A stretch of 64,000 nt of DNA from an uncultured Eubacteriales bacterium (GTDB taxonomy: Bacteria > Bacillota > Clostridia > Oscillospirales > Oscillospiraceae). The notes beneath the pieces are model-generated. The model was not told the DNA's origin. It worked only from the letters and a program-made list of their open reading frames with translations, and searched no databases. This document shows positions 56,451 to 64,000 of the stretch, in pieces (position 1 is the first letter of the stretch; the number at the start of each line of letters is the position of its first letter). The position numbers and the translations under genes are program-made. The DNA is taken from positions 62,001-126,000 of the forward strand of contig CASFFN010000005.1 in assembly GCA_949293985.1 (NCBI GenBank). The letters run 5' to 3'.

Positions 56451-56990
56451 TTAGATAGATTTGCCCACTTCATAGGCTTTTTCCAGTGCGGAATGTCCGG
56501 CAATCTCCCCGGGGGCGGTGACGCCGCCGGCGAATACCGTACCTGCCAGCCGGGTCTCTGGGAAGCAGGCAATCCACCCTTCCAGGCCATGGATGGTTCC
56601 TCCCGGGGTGGCGGGCTCGTCCTCCGCGGCGGCACAGAGCAGATAAATATCCCGGAAGGCATAGTCCGTGCCGTACAGGGGATTGGCCCGGTCCAGCATG
56701 GTCTTCATCTGGCCGCTCATGCCGTAGTAGTAAACCGGGGTGGCAAAAACCAGCACATCCGCGTCCCGCATTTTCCGGGCGATTTCGTCCCCAAAGTCCC
56801 GGATAACGCACCGGTGGGTATTCTGGCAGGCCAGACACCCCCGGCAAAAGGCCAGGCTCTGCCCGGCCAGACTGAGAATCTCCACCGGATTGCCGGTCTC
56901 CCGTGCCCCTTTTCCAAAGGCTTCCGCCAGGGCGTGGGAATTGCTCCCTTTTCTGGGACTGGTGGAGAGAATCAAAACTTTCTTGTTCAT
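56451..56990 (-). CDS. Flavodoxin-fold NAD(P)H-dependent FMN reductase
   Basis: A 179-residue protein from the ATG at 56990 (GGAGG upstream). The FMN phosphate loop is STSPRKGSNSHALAEAF; ATPVYYYGMSGQMKTMLDR is the signature of the iron-sulfur flavoprotein/FMN reductase family. Between them C-R-G-C-L-A-C-Q-N-T-H-R-C suggests a compact [4Fe-4S] site. Divergent from the LysR regulator, its probable controller. Confidence 0.9.
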   Translation of the reverse strand: MNKKVLILSTSPRKGSNSHALAEAFGKGARETGNPVEILSLAGQSLAFCRGCLACQNTHRCVIRDFGDEIARKMRDADVLVFATPVYYYGMSGQMKTMLDRANPLYGTDYAFRDIYLLCAAAEDEPATPGGTIHGLEGWIACFPETRLAGTVFAGGVTAPGEIAGHSALEKAYEVGKSI

Positions 56991-57090
56991 AGCGTTTCCT
57001 CCTGAATCCATGAAAGTCCCCCAGGGGACTTTTTTACAGCATCATTATATCACCGGAATTGTGTAATAGCAAATACCTGCAAAAAATATC

Positions 57091-57128
57091 TTTCCATGCT
57101 TGCAAGGCATGGAAAAGGGGTGTATACT
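57091..57128 (+). promoter_or_regulatory. LysR promoter with inverted repeat
   Basis: TTGCAA (57100-57105), 17 bases, TATACT (57123-57128). TTTCCATGC (57091-57099) and GCATGGAAA (57107-57115) form a 9-bp inverted repeat around the -35, a likely autoregulatory LysR site shared with the divergent reductase gene. Confidence 0.72.
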
Positions 57129-57147
57129 GAAAGCAGGAGGGGATGTT

Positions 57148-58032
57148 ATGGAACTGCGTGTTTTGCGGTATTTTTTGGCGGTGGCCCGGGCGGAGAGCAT
57201 TACCGCGGCGGCCAGAGACCTGCACCTGACCCAGCCCACCTTGTCCCGGCAGCTGCGGGAGCTGGAGGAGGATCTGGGGAAACCCCTGCTCCTTCGGGGC
57301 AGCCGGAAAATCACTTTGACGGAGGAAGGACTGCTGCTTCGGAAGCGGGCGGAGGAAATTCTGAGCCTGGTGGGGCGGACGGAGCGGGAAATCGGCCAGT
57401 CCGACATTGCCGGGGATATTTACATCGGCACCGGGGAAACCCAGGGGGTGCGGCTGCTGGCGAGGGTGGCGGCCCAGCTGCAAAAGGAGTACCCGGCGGT
57501 GCAGTTCCACATGGTAAGCGGAGACGCCATGGATGTATGCGAGGGGCTGGACAAGGGGCTTCTGGACTTTGGCCTTTTGCTGGGGGACATGGACAAGACC
57601 AAGTATTACTATCTGGAACTTCCGGTGAAGGACACCTGGGGTGTGCTGATGCGCGCCGGCAGTCCGCTGGCCCAAAAGAGCTGGGTAACCCCGGAGGACT
57701 TGCGGGACAAGCCCCTGATTCTCTCCCGGCAGTCGGGGAACAAAAGCGATTTGTACCGCTGGCTGAAAAAGGAGCCGGAGAGCCTGCAAACCGCCGCCAC
57801 CTATAATCTGATTTACAACGCTTCCCTGCTGGTAGAGGAAGGAATGGGCTATGCCTTTACCCTTCATAAGCTGGTCAACACCCAGGGCAGGGACCTGACC
57901 TTCCGTCCCCTGAAGCCCAGACTGGAAATGCCCATGTATTTCGTCTGGAAAAAGTACGGTCTTTTCTCAAAAGTCGGAGAAATGTTCTTAGAACGGCTGG
58001 AAAAAAGTCTGGAAGAAACCCCGGCAGAGTAA
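57148..58032 (+). CDS. LysR-family transcriptional regulator
   Basis: A 294-residue protein from the ATG at 57148. N-terminal winged HTH (ESITAAARDLHLTQPTLSRQLRELEEDLG) and a periplasmic-binding-protein-like effector domain (~90-290). It is divergent from the FMN reductase-lipoprotein-CMD/cupin genes and probably regulates them. The last codons lie in its terminator stem. Confidence 0.93.
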   Translation: MELRVLRYFLAVARAESITAAARDLHLTQPTLSRQLRELEEDLGKPLLLRGSRKITLTEEGLLLRKRAEEILSLVGRTEREIGQSDIAGDIYIGTGETQGVRLLARVAAQLQKEYPAVQFHMVSGDAMDVCEGLDKGLLDFGLLLGDMDKTKYYYLELPVKDTWGVLMRAGSPLAQKSWVTPEDLRDKPLILSRQSGNKSDLYRWLKKEPESLQTAATYNLIYNASLLVEEGMGYAFTLHKLVNTQGRDLTFRPLKPRLEMPMYFVWKKYGLFSKVGEMFLERLEKSLEETPAE

Positions 58033-58050
58033 TCTCTGCCGGGGTTTGGC
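58019..58050. terminator. Convergent terminator
   Basis: CCCCGGCAGAG-TAAT-CTCTGCCGGGG, an 11-bp stem containing the LysR stop codon, then TTTGGCTTATT. Confidence 0.78.
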
Positions 58051-58521
58051 TTATTGGGGCTCCTTGCTGCTTTTGCCGAAAGGCACAAAGAAGAACAGGG
58101 AGAACAGGGAAAGAATCTGGGACAGGCCGGGGTTTTTTACCACAAGATTCAAAGGATAGGACAGGCTTATAGGCCACTGCCACAGGAAGGAAAGGTATCC
58201 CCAGAGGGCACTGCTGCTGAGAATGGGGAAAATCAGCTCCAGAATGATGGGGATGAGATAAGCCGCCATGGTAATCCCGGCGGAAAAGGCGATGTCCTTC
58301 CGCTTCATCTGGGTAAAGCTCCCGGCGAACAGCAGGTAAAACACCACGAAGCACAGGGTGCGCCATACCGCGTAGCCGGTCACATCCGCCGGGTTGATTC
58401 CCAGCAGCCGGGTGGAAAGGGTAATCAGAAGCCCCGATGTCAAGGCGGCAGAGGGGACGCTGGTAAGGGCCTTCCCATGCCATTTCACATTCCATTGGAA
58501 AATGCCGGTGCGTTCCTCCAT
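58051..58521 (-). CDS. Integral membrane protein
   Basis: A 156-residue protein with four hydrophobic helices (beginning near residues 24, 52, 80 and 125) and polar ends. GGAGG precedes the ATG. No family recognised; a paired gene upstream at 2 bp distance also encodes a membrane protein with zinc knuckles. Confidence 0.65.
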   Translation of the reverse strand: MEERTGIFQWNVKWHGKALTSVPSAALTSGLLITLSTRLLGINPADVTGYAVWRTLCFVVFYLLFAGSFTQMKRKDIAFSAGITMAAYLIPIILELIFPILSSSALWGYLSFLWQWPISLSYPLNLVVKNPGLSQILSLFSLFFFVPFGKSSKEPQ

Positions 58522-58523
58522 GG

Positions 58524-58793
58524 TTATCCTCCTTTCCCAAAGGGGAATTTTCTGTTTTTCAAATCGCAGCCGCAGTAGGGGCAGACTGCCAGGTGCCGGA
58601 GGTGCAGCCGCTCATCCAGCTGTCGGCGGCAGTCCGGGCAGCGGTAAAGGCCCATGGACAGGGCCAAAGCCACCGCCAATACCGCCACCCCCCAGAGAAA
58701 CTGCCCCAGGGCGATGAGGGTTACGCTGGCAAGGAGCAGAAGGAAGCTCCCCAGTCTGACCATTGACAAAAAGGTGAGGTAGGTACGCTTCAT
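58524..58793 (-). CDS. Membrane protein with C-terminal zinc ribbon
   Basis: An 89-residue protein: two membrane helices (about 9-27 and 30-48) followed by C-P-D-C-R-R-Q-L-D and C-P-Y-C-G-C-D, a zinc ribbon. Co-transcribed with its two neighbours. Unknown function. Confidence 0.68.
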   Translation of the reverse strand: MKRTYLTFLSMVRLGSFLLLLASVTLIALGQFLWGVAVLAVALALSMGLYRCPDCRRQLDERLHLRHLAVCPYCGCDLKNRKFPFGKGG

Positions 58794-58808
58794 AACAATC
58801 CTCCCATC

Positions 58809-59294
58809 TTACAGCTTTCCGCTGCCGAACCGGATGGGGGAGACCATCCGGGTGTCGCCGGTTTCGGCCTCATAGATGATTTGCATATCCCGGGCGGGGA
58901 AGTAGACCTGCCGGGTGACAAGGGTATCGTCCTCCCGGTAATAGAGAGATACATCCTCCCCGTCAAGACCTTCATAGGTCAGGTGCAGGAAGTGTTTCCC
59001 CTCCCATTCCGACAGGCTGAGGGCAACGACTTCCTTGCAATGGTAAAGGGCTGCTTCCATGGCTGCCAGACCGGCTTCTGCATCTGCCTGATAGGTCTGG
59101 TAGTGGGCATACAGGCAGGCATAGGGGGAGCTTTCTCCCTCCGGCAAGACCACATCATAAACCTGATACCCGGCGGCCTCCTGGGGGGTCAGAATCCGGT
59201 CCACCGGCGGACGGGCCAGGGAAAGCCCGATGCCCACAGCCAGCAGCAACACCAGCACGATGCCGAGCATCCACCATTTCTGCTTTTCATTCAT
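58809..59294 (-). CDS. Membrane-anchored protein, paralogue 2
   Basis: A 161-residue protein: one N-terminal membrane helix (8-27) then an extracytoplasmic domain with DRILTPQEAAGYQVYDVVLPEGESSPYA and VYFPARDMQIIYEAETGDTRM. It is a clear paralogue of the next gene upstream, sharing the PVDR-L, YxVYD, GESS-A and YFP-RD segments. Unknown function. Confidence 0.68.
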   Translation of the reverse strand: MNEKQKWWMLGIVLVLLLAVGIGLSLARPPVDRILTPQEAAGYQVYDVVLPEGESSPYACLYAHYQTYQADAEAGLAAMEAALYHCKEVVALSLSEWEGKHFLHLTYEGLDGEDVSLYYREDDTLVTRQVYFPARDMQIIYEAETGDTRMVSPIRFGSGKL

Positions 59295-59324
59295 GGGTAT
59301 CCCTCCTTGGATTTATGCAGGGTA

Positions 59325-59834
59325 TCAGCTCCCTGAGCGATTTCGGAAGGGGCGCTGGATTCGGGTCTGGCCGGTGTCGGATCTGTATTCCACCATGGTA
59401 TCCCGTTGGGGGAAATACACCACCCGGAGAGCAAGGCTTCCGTCCTCCCCATAGGTCAGGTCCACTTCTTCCCCTTCGGTTCCTTCGTAGCGAATGTTCA
59501 GGCTCCGGATGCCCTCTGCCTCCAGAAGCTCCACCTTCAGAATCTCCCGGCACCGGGGGAAGGCGGCGTTCAGGCTCTCCTGGGGGGTATAGGTACGAAA
59601 AACCATTTCCCCTATCTGGGACTGCTCGTTTGTTTCTGCGCACTGGGAGAGGATGTAGGCAAAGGCGGAGCTTTCCCCCTGGGGCAGGGTGATGTCATAG
59701 ACCCGGTAAGCCTCTGCCTCCTTGGCAGAAAGCGCCCGGTCCACCGGGCCGTAGGTAAGGTAGGCCCAGACACCCACAATCAAGAGAAGCACCGCCACAC
59801 CGGCAAAAATCCACCACTTTTTCTTGCTTTTCAT
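59325..59834 (-). CDS. Membrane-anchored protein, paralogue 1
   Basis: A 169-residue protein from the ATG at 59834 (GGAGG upstream), first gene of the four-gene leftward operon. Same plan as its downstream paralogue: membrane helix (8-27), then GPVDRALSAKEAEAYRVYDITLPQGESS and RVVYFPQRDTMVEYRSDTGQTR. Tandem duplication is evident. Unknown function. Confidence 0.7.
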   Translation of the reverse strand: MKSKKKWWIFAGVAVLLLIVGVWAYLTYGPVDRALSAKEAEAYRVYDITLPQGESSAFAYILSQCAETNEQSQIGEMVFRTYTPQESLNAAFPRCREILKVELLEAEGIRSLNIRYEGTEGEEVDLTYGEDGSLALRVVYFPQRDTMVEYRSDTGQTRIQRPFRNRSGS

Positions 59835-59989
59835 GGAACCCCCTCCTTTTGGTATCCGTTGGCAATCCCCTGGATGGGGATTGCACCGTCTGCCAGATGA
59901 CAGGCGATTTTTACACCTTTCTATGTTAAACATACAACAGAATCTATGATAAGTCAATGAATTTTGTGCAAGTATCATATATCTCCCAA

Positions 59990-60230
59990 AAGTAAAAAGC
60001 TCCCTTGTAAAAGGGAGCTGGCGCCGAAGGCGGCTGAGGGATTCACAGCTGGCACATTCCCAAGGTACAGACCTATGTGGAAAGCTGCCAGCCTGTTATC
60101 CCCCCGCCTCGGATTTGGTCTATGCACTTACTGCACCGCAGTAACGATACCGGGCGTTTTTAGTGAATAGTGAATAGTGAAGAGTGAATAGTGAATAAGT
60201 TCGGCGGACAAGCCGCCGATACCGGGCGCT
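59990..60230. repeat. Intergenic low-complexity and hairpin repeats
   Basis: The 420-bp gap upstream of the operon has an AGCTCCCTT-GTAAA-AGGGAGCT hairpin with a GGCGCCGAAGGCGGCTGAGGGA-like tail (59998-60035), related to repeat family 1 ends. Further on are five near-tandem copies of TAGTGAA (60162-60197). No gene was found. Confidence 0.6.
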
Positions 60231-60257
60231 GGAGGGGCAGTAACGATTCGCAGAAGA

Positions 60258-61106
60258 TTACCGTGCGTATTGGGTGTGGGCACTGCCCACCCAGTGGCGG
60301 AGCATCGTTTCGATCAGGGCGCAGAGCTTCCGGCTGGACTGCTCCGCCATGGCTACCACCTCGGCGTGGCTGTGCTTGCCGGTGCGAAGACCTGTTGCCA
60401 TGTTGGTGATGCAGGCGATGCCCAATGTCTCAATCCCGGCGTAGGCGGCCACGATGGTCTCCGGCACCGTGGACATACCGATGGCGTCGCTGCCTGCCTG
60501 CTGGTACATCCGAATCTCCGCCGCCGACTCATAGTAAGGCCCCTGGAACAGGGTGTAAACCCCGTGCTTTACATCGATTCCCAGCTCCCGGGCTACTTGG
60601 TCAGCCTTGTCCCGGAGGCGGCGGCTGTATGGCTCGGACATATCCGGGAACCGGGGCCCGAACCGCTCGTCGTTTTCTCCCATAAGGGGATTGACGGAAA
60701 GGGAGTTGATGAAATCGTCAATAATCATCAAATCTCCCGGCTGGAAGTCCTGGTTGATGCCGCCGCAGGCGTTGGTGACAATCATGCTGCCAATGCCCAG
60801 GAGCTTCATCACATACACCGGGTAGGCAACCTCCTTCATGGTAAAGCCCTCGTAGTAGTGAAACCGCCCCTGAAACGCCAGCACGGCGGTGCTTCCCAGG
60901 ACTCCGTACACCAGATTCCCGGCGTGTCCTGCCACGGTGCTCTGGGGGAAGTGGGGAATCTCACGATAGGGGATGACCACCTTATTCTGGAATGCATCCA
61001 CAATCTTTCCCAGACCGCTTCCCAGAATCACCGCCACATCCGGCGTCCGGGGAAGGCGGCTGCGGATGTAGTCGGCGCTTTCCTTCACTCTGTCATAAAA
61101 CGTCAT
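60258..61106 (-). CDS. punA: Purine nucleoside phosphorylase (trimeric type)
   Basis: A 282-residue enzyme. VILGSGLGKIVD (about 26-37) binds phosphate; GRFHYYEGF carries the phosphate-binding His; LIVTNACGG-like IVTNACGGIN and GPYYESAAEIRM (Glu) and TNMATG (Asn) form the purine site. Length and motifs match low-molecular-mass PNPs acting on inosine and guanosine. Purine salvage; single gene. Confidence 0.95.
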   Translation of the reverse strand: MTFYDRVKESADYIRSRLPRTPDVAVILGSGLGKIVDAFQNKVVIPYREIPHFPQSTVAGHAGNLVYGVLGSTAVLAFQGRFHYYEGFTMKEVAYPVYVMKLLGIGSMIVTNACGGINQDFQPGDLMIIDDFINSLSVNPLMGENDERFGPRFPDMSEPYSRRLRDKADQVARELGIDVKHGVYTLFQGPYYESAAEIRMYQQAGSDAIGMSTVPETIVAAYAGIETLGIACITNMATGLRTGKHSHAEVVAMAEQSSRKLCALIETMLRHWVGSAHTQYAR

Positions 61107-61144
61107 AAGCTATTTTCCTTTCCATGAAAAAGCCTGTTTTGCAA

Positions 61145-61465
61145 CAGACCATGATTTTCGATTCGCTAGTATCGTTACCTTGCAGAAGGCTTCGCTTATA
61201 CCTCCCTCCGGGAGGGAGGTGGCTTGGGGCGCAGCCCCAAGACGGAGGGAGCCATCGGGCGCACAGCCTGTTTGACTGCCGGAGGTGGTACCTCCCCAAA
61301 GCTATCCCATTCCCTGTGCCCATTGGAGGCAACCACCTGGCAAAATCGGTATAGGGTATCGGCAGTTATAAGCAAGTACCAACCCCAAAGCAAACCGGAA
61401 CTGCACCTCCCGCTTGCTCCCTCAGTCACCTGCGGTGACAGCTCCCTCCCGGAGGGAGCTATGGG
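61145..61465 (-). repeat. Repeat family 1, copy 2
   Basis: Reverse complement of this stretch follows 35903-36200 through its whole length, sharing both terminal palindromes, the TTGGGGC...GCCCCAA hairpin, GCCTTCTGCAAGG and GTTGGTACTTGC. Internal divergence is moderate. Lies between two housekeeping genes. The rest of the 500-bp gap is non-coding. Confidence 0.82.
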
Positions 61466-61530
61466 CGTGTGGGTTTCCCGGTGGCTTGTGCTTGGAACAT
61501 GAAGAATATATCCAGATTTTTTCAAAATTG

Positions 61531-61574
61531 AAAAAAGGAGGGAAAATCCCGGTTTTTGGGTTTTTCCCTCCTTT
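61531..61574 (-). terminator. Flavodiiron gene terminator
   Basis: On the minus strand AAAGGAGGGAAAAA and TTTTCCCTCCTTT pair around a short loop and run into TTTTTT. Confidence 0.85.
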
Positions 61575-61607
61575 AACTCACTTTTCGGGGCTTCTGTTTT
61601 GCAATTC

Positions 61608-63401
61608 TCAGCCGATGGGCTCAAAATCCGCAGCGCCGTGCTTGCACAGGGGGCAGATAAAGTCCTCGGGGAGGGTGTCGCCCTCGTACACATAGCCGCA
61701 GACCTTGCACACAAAGCCCTTCTTCTCGGTCTCGGGCTTGGGCTTGACGTTCTTCTGGTAGTAGGTGTAGGTCATGGTCTCCAGGGTGGAGAGATTCACG
61801 CACTGGGTCACATCGCAGATGAACATGATGTGGGTCTGGAGGTCAAGGCGCTCAATCACCTTGCAGGAGATGTAGGCGTTGGCGTACTTGTCCAGGAACA
61901 AAAGGCCGTTGCTGGAGCGCTGTACATGGCTGAAGCCCTCGAACTTGTCTGCATCCCGTCCGGACTGGAAGCCGAAGCGCTGGAAAATGGCAAAGGGGGC
62001 GTCCTGGGACAATGTGGAGATGTTCAGAACCCCGGTCTTTGCGATGGTGTCGCAGGAGTAGTTCAGCTTGTTTACGGTGACGGCTACCCGGTTGGGGGTG
62101 TTGGTCACCTGGGTGACGGTGTTCACAATCAGGCCGTTGTCCTTCTTGCCGTCGTTGGTGGTGACCACATACAGGCCGTAGCCGATGTTAAAGAGGGCAG
62201 TGGGGTCGATGAAGTCGTCCTGCACCTGCACCGGGGTGTAGGAGGCGGACAGCTCCTCAGCAAGAGCCACTACCTTGGCCTTGGTCTCCTCGTTCAGAGC
62301 GGAGAGGATGGTCACGTTGTTCTCGGCGATGGTCAGATCCTTGGAGCAGCCCAGCTTCTGGGACATGACCCGCATGGCGGTGGGAGCCCAGGAGCCGTTC
62401 TCAATGAAGGCCACGGTGCGCTTCTGGTAGGAACGCTCCGTCAGCTTGTCGATGAAGGTGCGCATATAGGGGAAGATGTCGGCGTTGTAGGTGGTGGTAG
62501 CCAGCACCAGCTTCTCATACCGGAAGGCGTCGGCAACCGCCTGGGCCATGTCGGTGCGGGCCAGGTCGTGAACCACCACGTTGGGAACGCCCCGCTTCTT
62601 AAGCTCCTGCTCCAGCAGCTCCACCGCCTCCTTGGTGTGGCCGTAGACGGAGGTGTAGGCAATCACAATGCCCTCGGTCTCGGGGGTGTAGCTGGACCAC
62701 AGGTCATAGAGTTTGATATAGTGACCCAGATTTTCGGTCAGCACCGGGCCATGGAGGGGGCAGATGGTCTGGATGTCCAGGGTGGCGGCAACCTTCAGGA
62801 TGTTCTGCACCTGCTTGCCGTACTTGCCCACAATGCCGATGAAGTAACGCCGGGCCTCGTCGTCCCAGGGCTCGTCGGCGTCCAGAGCGCCGAACTTGCC
62901 GAAGCCGTCGGCGGAGAAGAGCACCTTGTCGTAAGCGTCGTAGGTCATCATCACCTCGGGCCAGTGGACCATGGGAGCAAAGGCGAAGGTGAGGGTGTGC
63001 TTGCCCAGGGACAGGGTGTCCAGGTTCTTCACCTCCAGGGTGTTTGCCATCACCAGGTTGGGGAAGAACTGGTGAATCATCACGAAGGTCTTGGCGTTGC
63101 CCACCACAGTGACCTGGGGATAGGCGTTCACAAAGGCCTCCACGGAAGCGGCGTGGTCCGGCTCCATGTGCTGCACCACCAGGTAGTCGGGGGTGCGGCC
63201 GCCCAGAGCGGAAGCGATGTTCTTCAGCCACTCCTGGGTCTTGGAGGCGTCGATGGTGTCCATCACAGCCACCTTGTCGTCCAGAATCACGTAGGAGTTA
63301 TAGGCCATGCCGTTGGGGACAACATACTGGCCCTCAAACAAATCCACCTCGTGATCGTTGGCGCCCACATAGAAGATGGTATCGGTTACTTTCTTCAGCA
63401 T
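61608..63401 (-). CDS. Flavodiiron protein with flavin reductase and rubredoxin domains
   Basis: A 597-residue protein from the ATG at 63401 (AAGGAGG upstream). Domains in order: a metallo-beta-lactamase-like diiron core (1-250; H-x-E-x-D-H as HMEPDH, HWPE, later CPLHGP), flavodoxin (~255-395; YTSVYGHTKEA), flavin-reductase-like (~405-550; GLIVNTVTQVTNTPNRVAV) and rubredoxin (~560-597; CKVCGYVYEGD, CPLC). It reduces O2 or NO using an in-built electron chain, protecting an anaerobe from oxygen. Strong promoter; single gene. Confidence 0.94.
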   Translation of the reverse strand: MLKKVTDTIFYVGANDHEVDLFEGQYVVPNGMAYNSYVILDDKVAVMDTIDASKTQEWLKNIASALGGRTPDYLVVQHMEPDHAASVEAFVNAYPQVTVVGNAKTFVMIHQFFPNLVMANTLEVKNLDTLSLGKHTLTFAFAPMVHWPEVMMTYDAYDKVLFSADGFGKFGALDADEPWDDEARRYFIGIVGKYGKQVQNILKVAATLDIQTICPLHGPVLTENLGHYIKLYDLWSSYTPETEGIVIAYTSVYGHTKEAVELLEQELKKRGVPNVVVHDLARTDMAQAVADAFRYEKLVLATTTYNADIFPYMRTFIDKLTERSYQKRTVAFIENGSWAPTAMRVMSQKLGCSKDLTIAENNVTILSALNEETKAKVVALAEELSASYTPVQVQDDFIDPTALFNIGYGLYVVTTNDGKKDNGLIVNTVTQVTNTPNRVAVTVNKLNYSCDTIAKTGVLNISTLSQDAPFAIFQRFGFQSGRDADKFEGFSHVQRSSNGLLFLDKYANAYISCKVIERLDLQTHIMFICDVTQCVNLSTLETMTYTYYQKNVKPKPETEKKGFVCKVCGYVYEGDTLPEDFICPLCKHGAADFEPIG

Positions 63402-63434
63402 AAAAGCTGTCCTCCTTAGAATAATGTCACATTC

Positions 63435-63463
63435 AGTATAGCAGATAAGCCCTCTTTTCGCAA
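63435..63463 (-). promoter_or_regulatory. Flavodiiron gene promoter
   Basis: Reading leftward TTGCGA (63463-63458), 17 bases, TATACT (63440-63435), about 27 bp before the Shine-Dalgarno region. Confidence 0.75.
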
Positions 63464-63512
63464 TAGGTTTTGCAGAAAATGGCAATAATTCTTATTCTTA
63501 TTTTCCTTGCCG

Positions 63513-63540
63513 TTGACAAGGGGAGAAGTTATGATACAAT
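63513..63540 (+). promoter_or_regulatory. Promoter of lipoprotein peptidase gene
   Basis: TTGACA (63513-63518), 16 bases, TACAAT (63535-63540); a GGGGCGG-CATT-CCGCCCC hairpin follows in the leader before AAGGAGG. Confidence 0.75.
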
Positions 63541-63592
63541 GAACCTATCCCAAGGGGCGGCATTCCGCCCCCAAGAACCAAGGAGGCCCAGT

Positions 63593-64000
63593 ATGAAAAA
63601 ATGGATTGCCATGCTTCTGGCCCTGTGCCTGAGCATCAGTCTGCTGGCGGGCTGCCAGCCCCAGGAACCCCAGCCCACCACCCAGGAAACAACCCAGGCA
63701 CCCACGGAAACCACGGAGGCCACGGAAACCACGGAACCTGCTGAGGACCTGCCCTCGGCGGAGGAACTTCTTGTATACACCCTGACCCAGGAGGAGCTGG
63801 ACAAGTATTACGCCGATTTGGAAAGCTGCAAGACCATGGCCCTGGCCGGCACCGACCGGGAGGGTCTGGAAGCCCTGAGCGACTCTCTGGATGAACAGTA
63901 CGAAAACATCCAGAAGCAGCAGACCATCGCCTTTGTGCGCTATTCCTGCGACCAGACCGACGAGGAAGCTACGGAGCAGCACCTGGATGCCACGGACAAG
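63593..64000 (+). CDS. Lipoprotein, likely M3-type peptidase (5' part)
   Basis: The frame is open to the window end: 136 residues seen. Signal peptide with lipobox L-A-G-C (Cys about 20), a TTQETT/PTETTEATETTEP linker (about 25-46), then a helical domain (ELDKYYADLESCKTMALAG, AFVRYSCDQTDEE). This resembles the N-terminal region of M3-family oligoendopeptidases, but the HExxH site would be outside the window, so the call is tentative. Confidence 0.55.
   Translation, partial: MKKWIAMLLALCLSISLLAGCQPQEPQPTTQETTQAPTETTEATETTEPAEDLPSAEELLVYTLTQEELDKYYADLESCKTMALAGTDREGLEALSDSLDEQYENIQKQQTIAFVRYSCDQTDEEATEQHLDATDK

Noticed and set aside
57875..58540. 221-codon minus-strand frame overlapping LysR end
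   Set aside because: The frame at 58051-58521 encodes a credible membrane protein with a Shine-Dalgarno; the longer one is Arg/Pro-rich antisense and out-of-frame translation.
61599..63419. Plus-strand frame of 606 codons opposite the flavodiiron gene
   Set aside because: Mirror of a strongly conserved gene over its whole length; Val/Gly/His-rich with no domain.

Overview
The window looks like chromosome of a GC-rich, anaerobic, gut-type Firmicute of the Clostridia, probably Oscillospirales. The assignment rests on a low-GC-Gram-positive style prophage, a Feo iron system linked to DUF2325/DUF3793/flavodoxin genes, an Agr-like LytTR/GHKL regulatory operon, a multi-domain flavodiiron-rubredoxin protein and a Clostridium/Thermoanaerobacter-type secondary alcohol dehydrogenase. 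No 16S rRNA is present, so the genus is open.

Positions 1-29330 are most of a temperate siphovirus-type prophage whose left end lies outside the window. Its right end is the integrase gene, which runs directly into a duplicated 3' end of a serine-type tRNA (29281-29330), the attachment site. Reading inward from the integrase: an uncharacterised lysogeny-expressed membrane gene, a LexA/CI-like repressor, a divergent promoter/operator region, a Cro-like gene, small early genes, a nuclease plus a RecT-position protein, a DUF927 P-loop protein, a cluster of eleven GTGGGAC heptamers that looks like a replication origin, a helicase and VRR-NUC nuclease, many short phage genes, a DUF1492 late regulator, a candidate late promoter with a leader terminator, terminase, portal, a MuF-type head protein with an exchangeable C-terminal domain followed by a candidate immunity gene, scaffold, capsid, connectors, tail tube, tail chaperones and tape measure. 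After the tape measure the module stops short: one small protein, XkdX, an XhlA-like protein and a holin-like protein, with no distal-tail, tail-lysin or receptor-binding gene visible.

Positions 29331-37600 are a patchwork accessory region: an array of micro-hairpins next to a four-helix-bundle (S23) gene, an orphan HicB, a Fic protein with a substituted catalytic histidine and its own palindromic promoter, a cation antiporter fused to a cytidylate-kinase-like domain, a YtrA-type GntR/ABC transporter operon, an esterase remnant, and copies of two non-coding repeat families. Family 1 is about 300 bp and also occurs at 61145-61465. Family 2 occurs at 37136-37320 and 46594-46690.

Positions 36730-41200 are an iron-responsive block. 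feoA, feoB and the DUF2325-DUF3793-flavodoxin operon are each preceded by the same GTTAGC-N4-GCTAAC palindrome. Positions 41198-44995 are an Agr-like operon: a LytTR response regulator followed by three tandem paralogous sensor genes. The first two keep the phospho-acceptor histidine but lack an ATPase domain. The third keeps the ATPase but has Gln in place of the acceptor histidine. This possible split kinase is the most unusual arrangement in the window.

From 45 kb to the end the content is mostly housekeeping and redox: lipoproteins, a tocopherol-cyclase-like protein whose end is rewritten by a repeat, an FAD/Rieske oxidoreductase, secondary alcohol dehydrogenase, tRNA-Leu(CAA) with two extra copies of its 3' end downstream, an rRNA methyltransferase, MurA, a flavin reductase with a divergent LysR regulator, small membrane proteins, purine nucleoside phosphorylase, the flavodiiron protein, and the start of a lipoprotein peptidase cut by the window edge.
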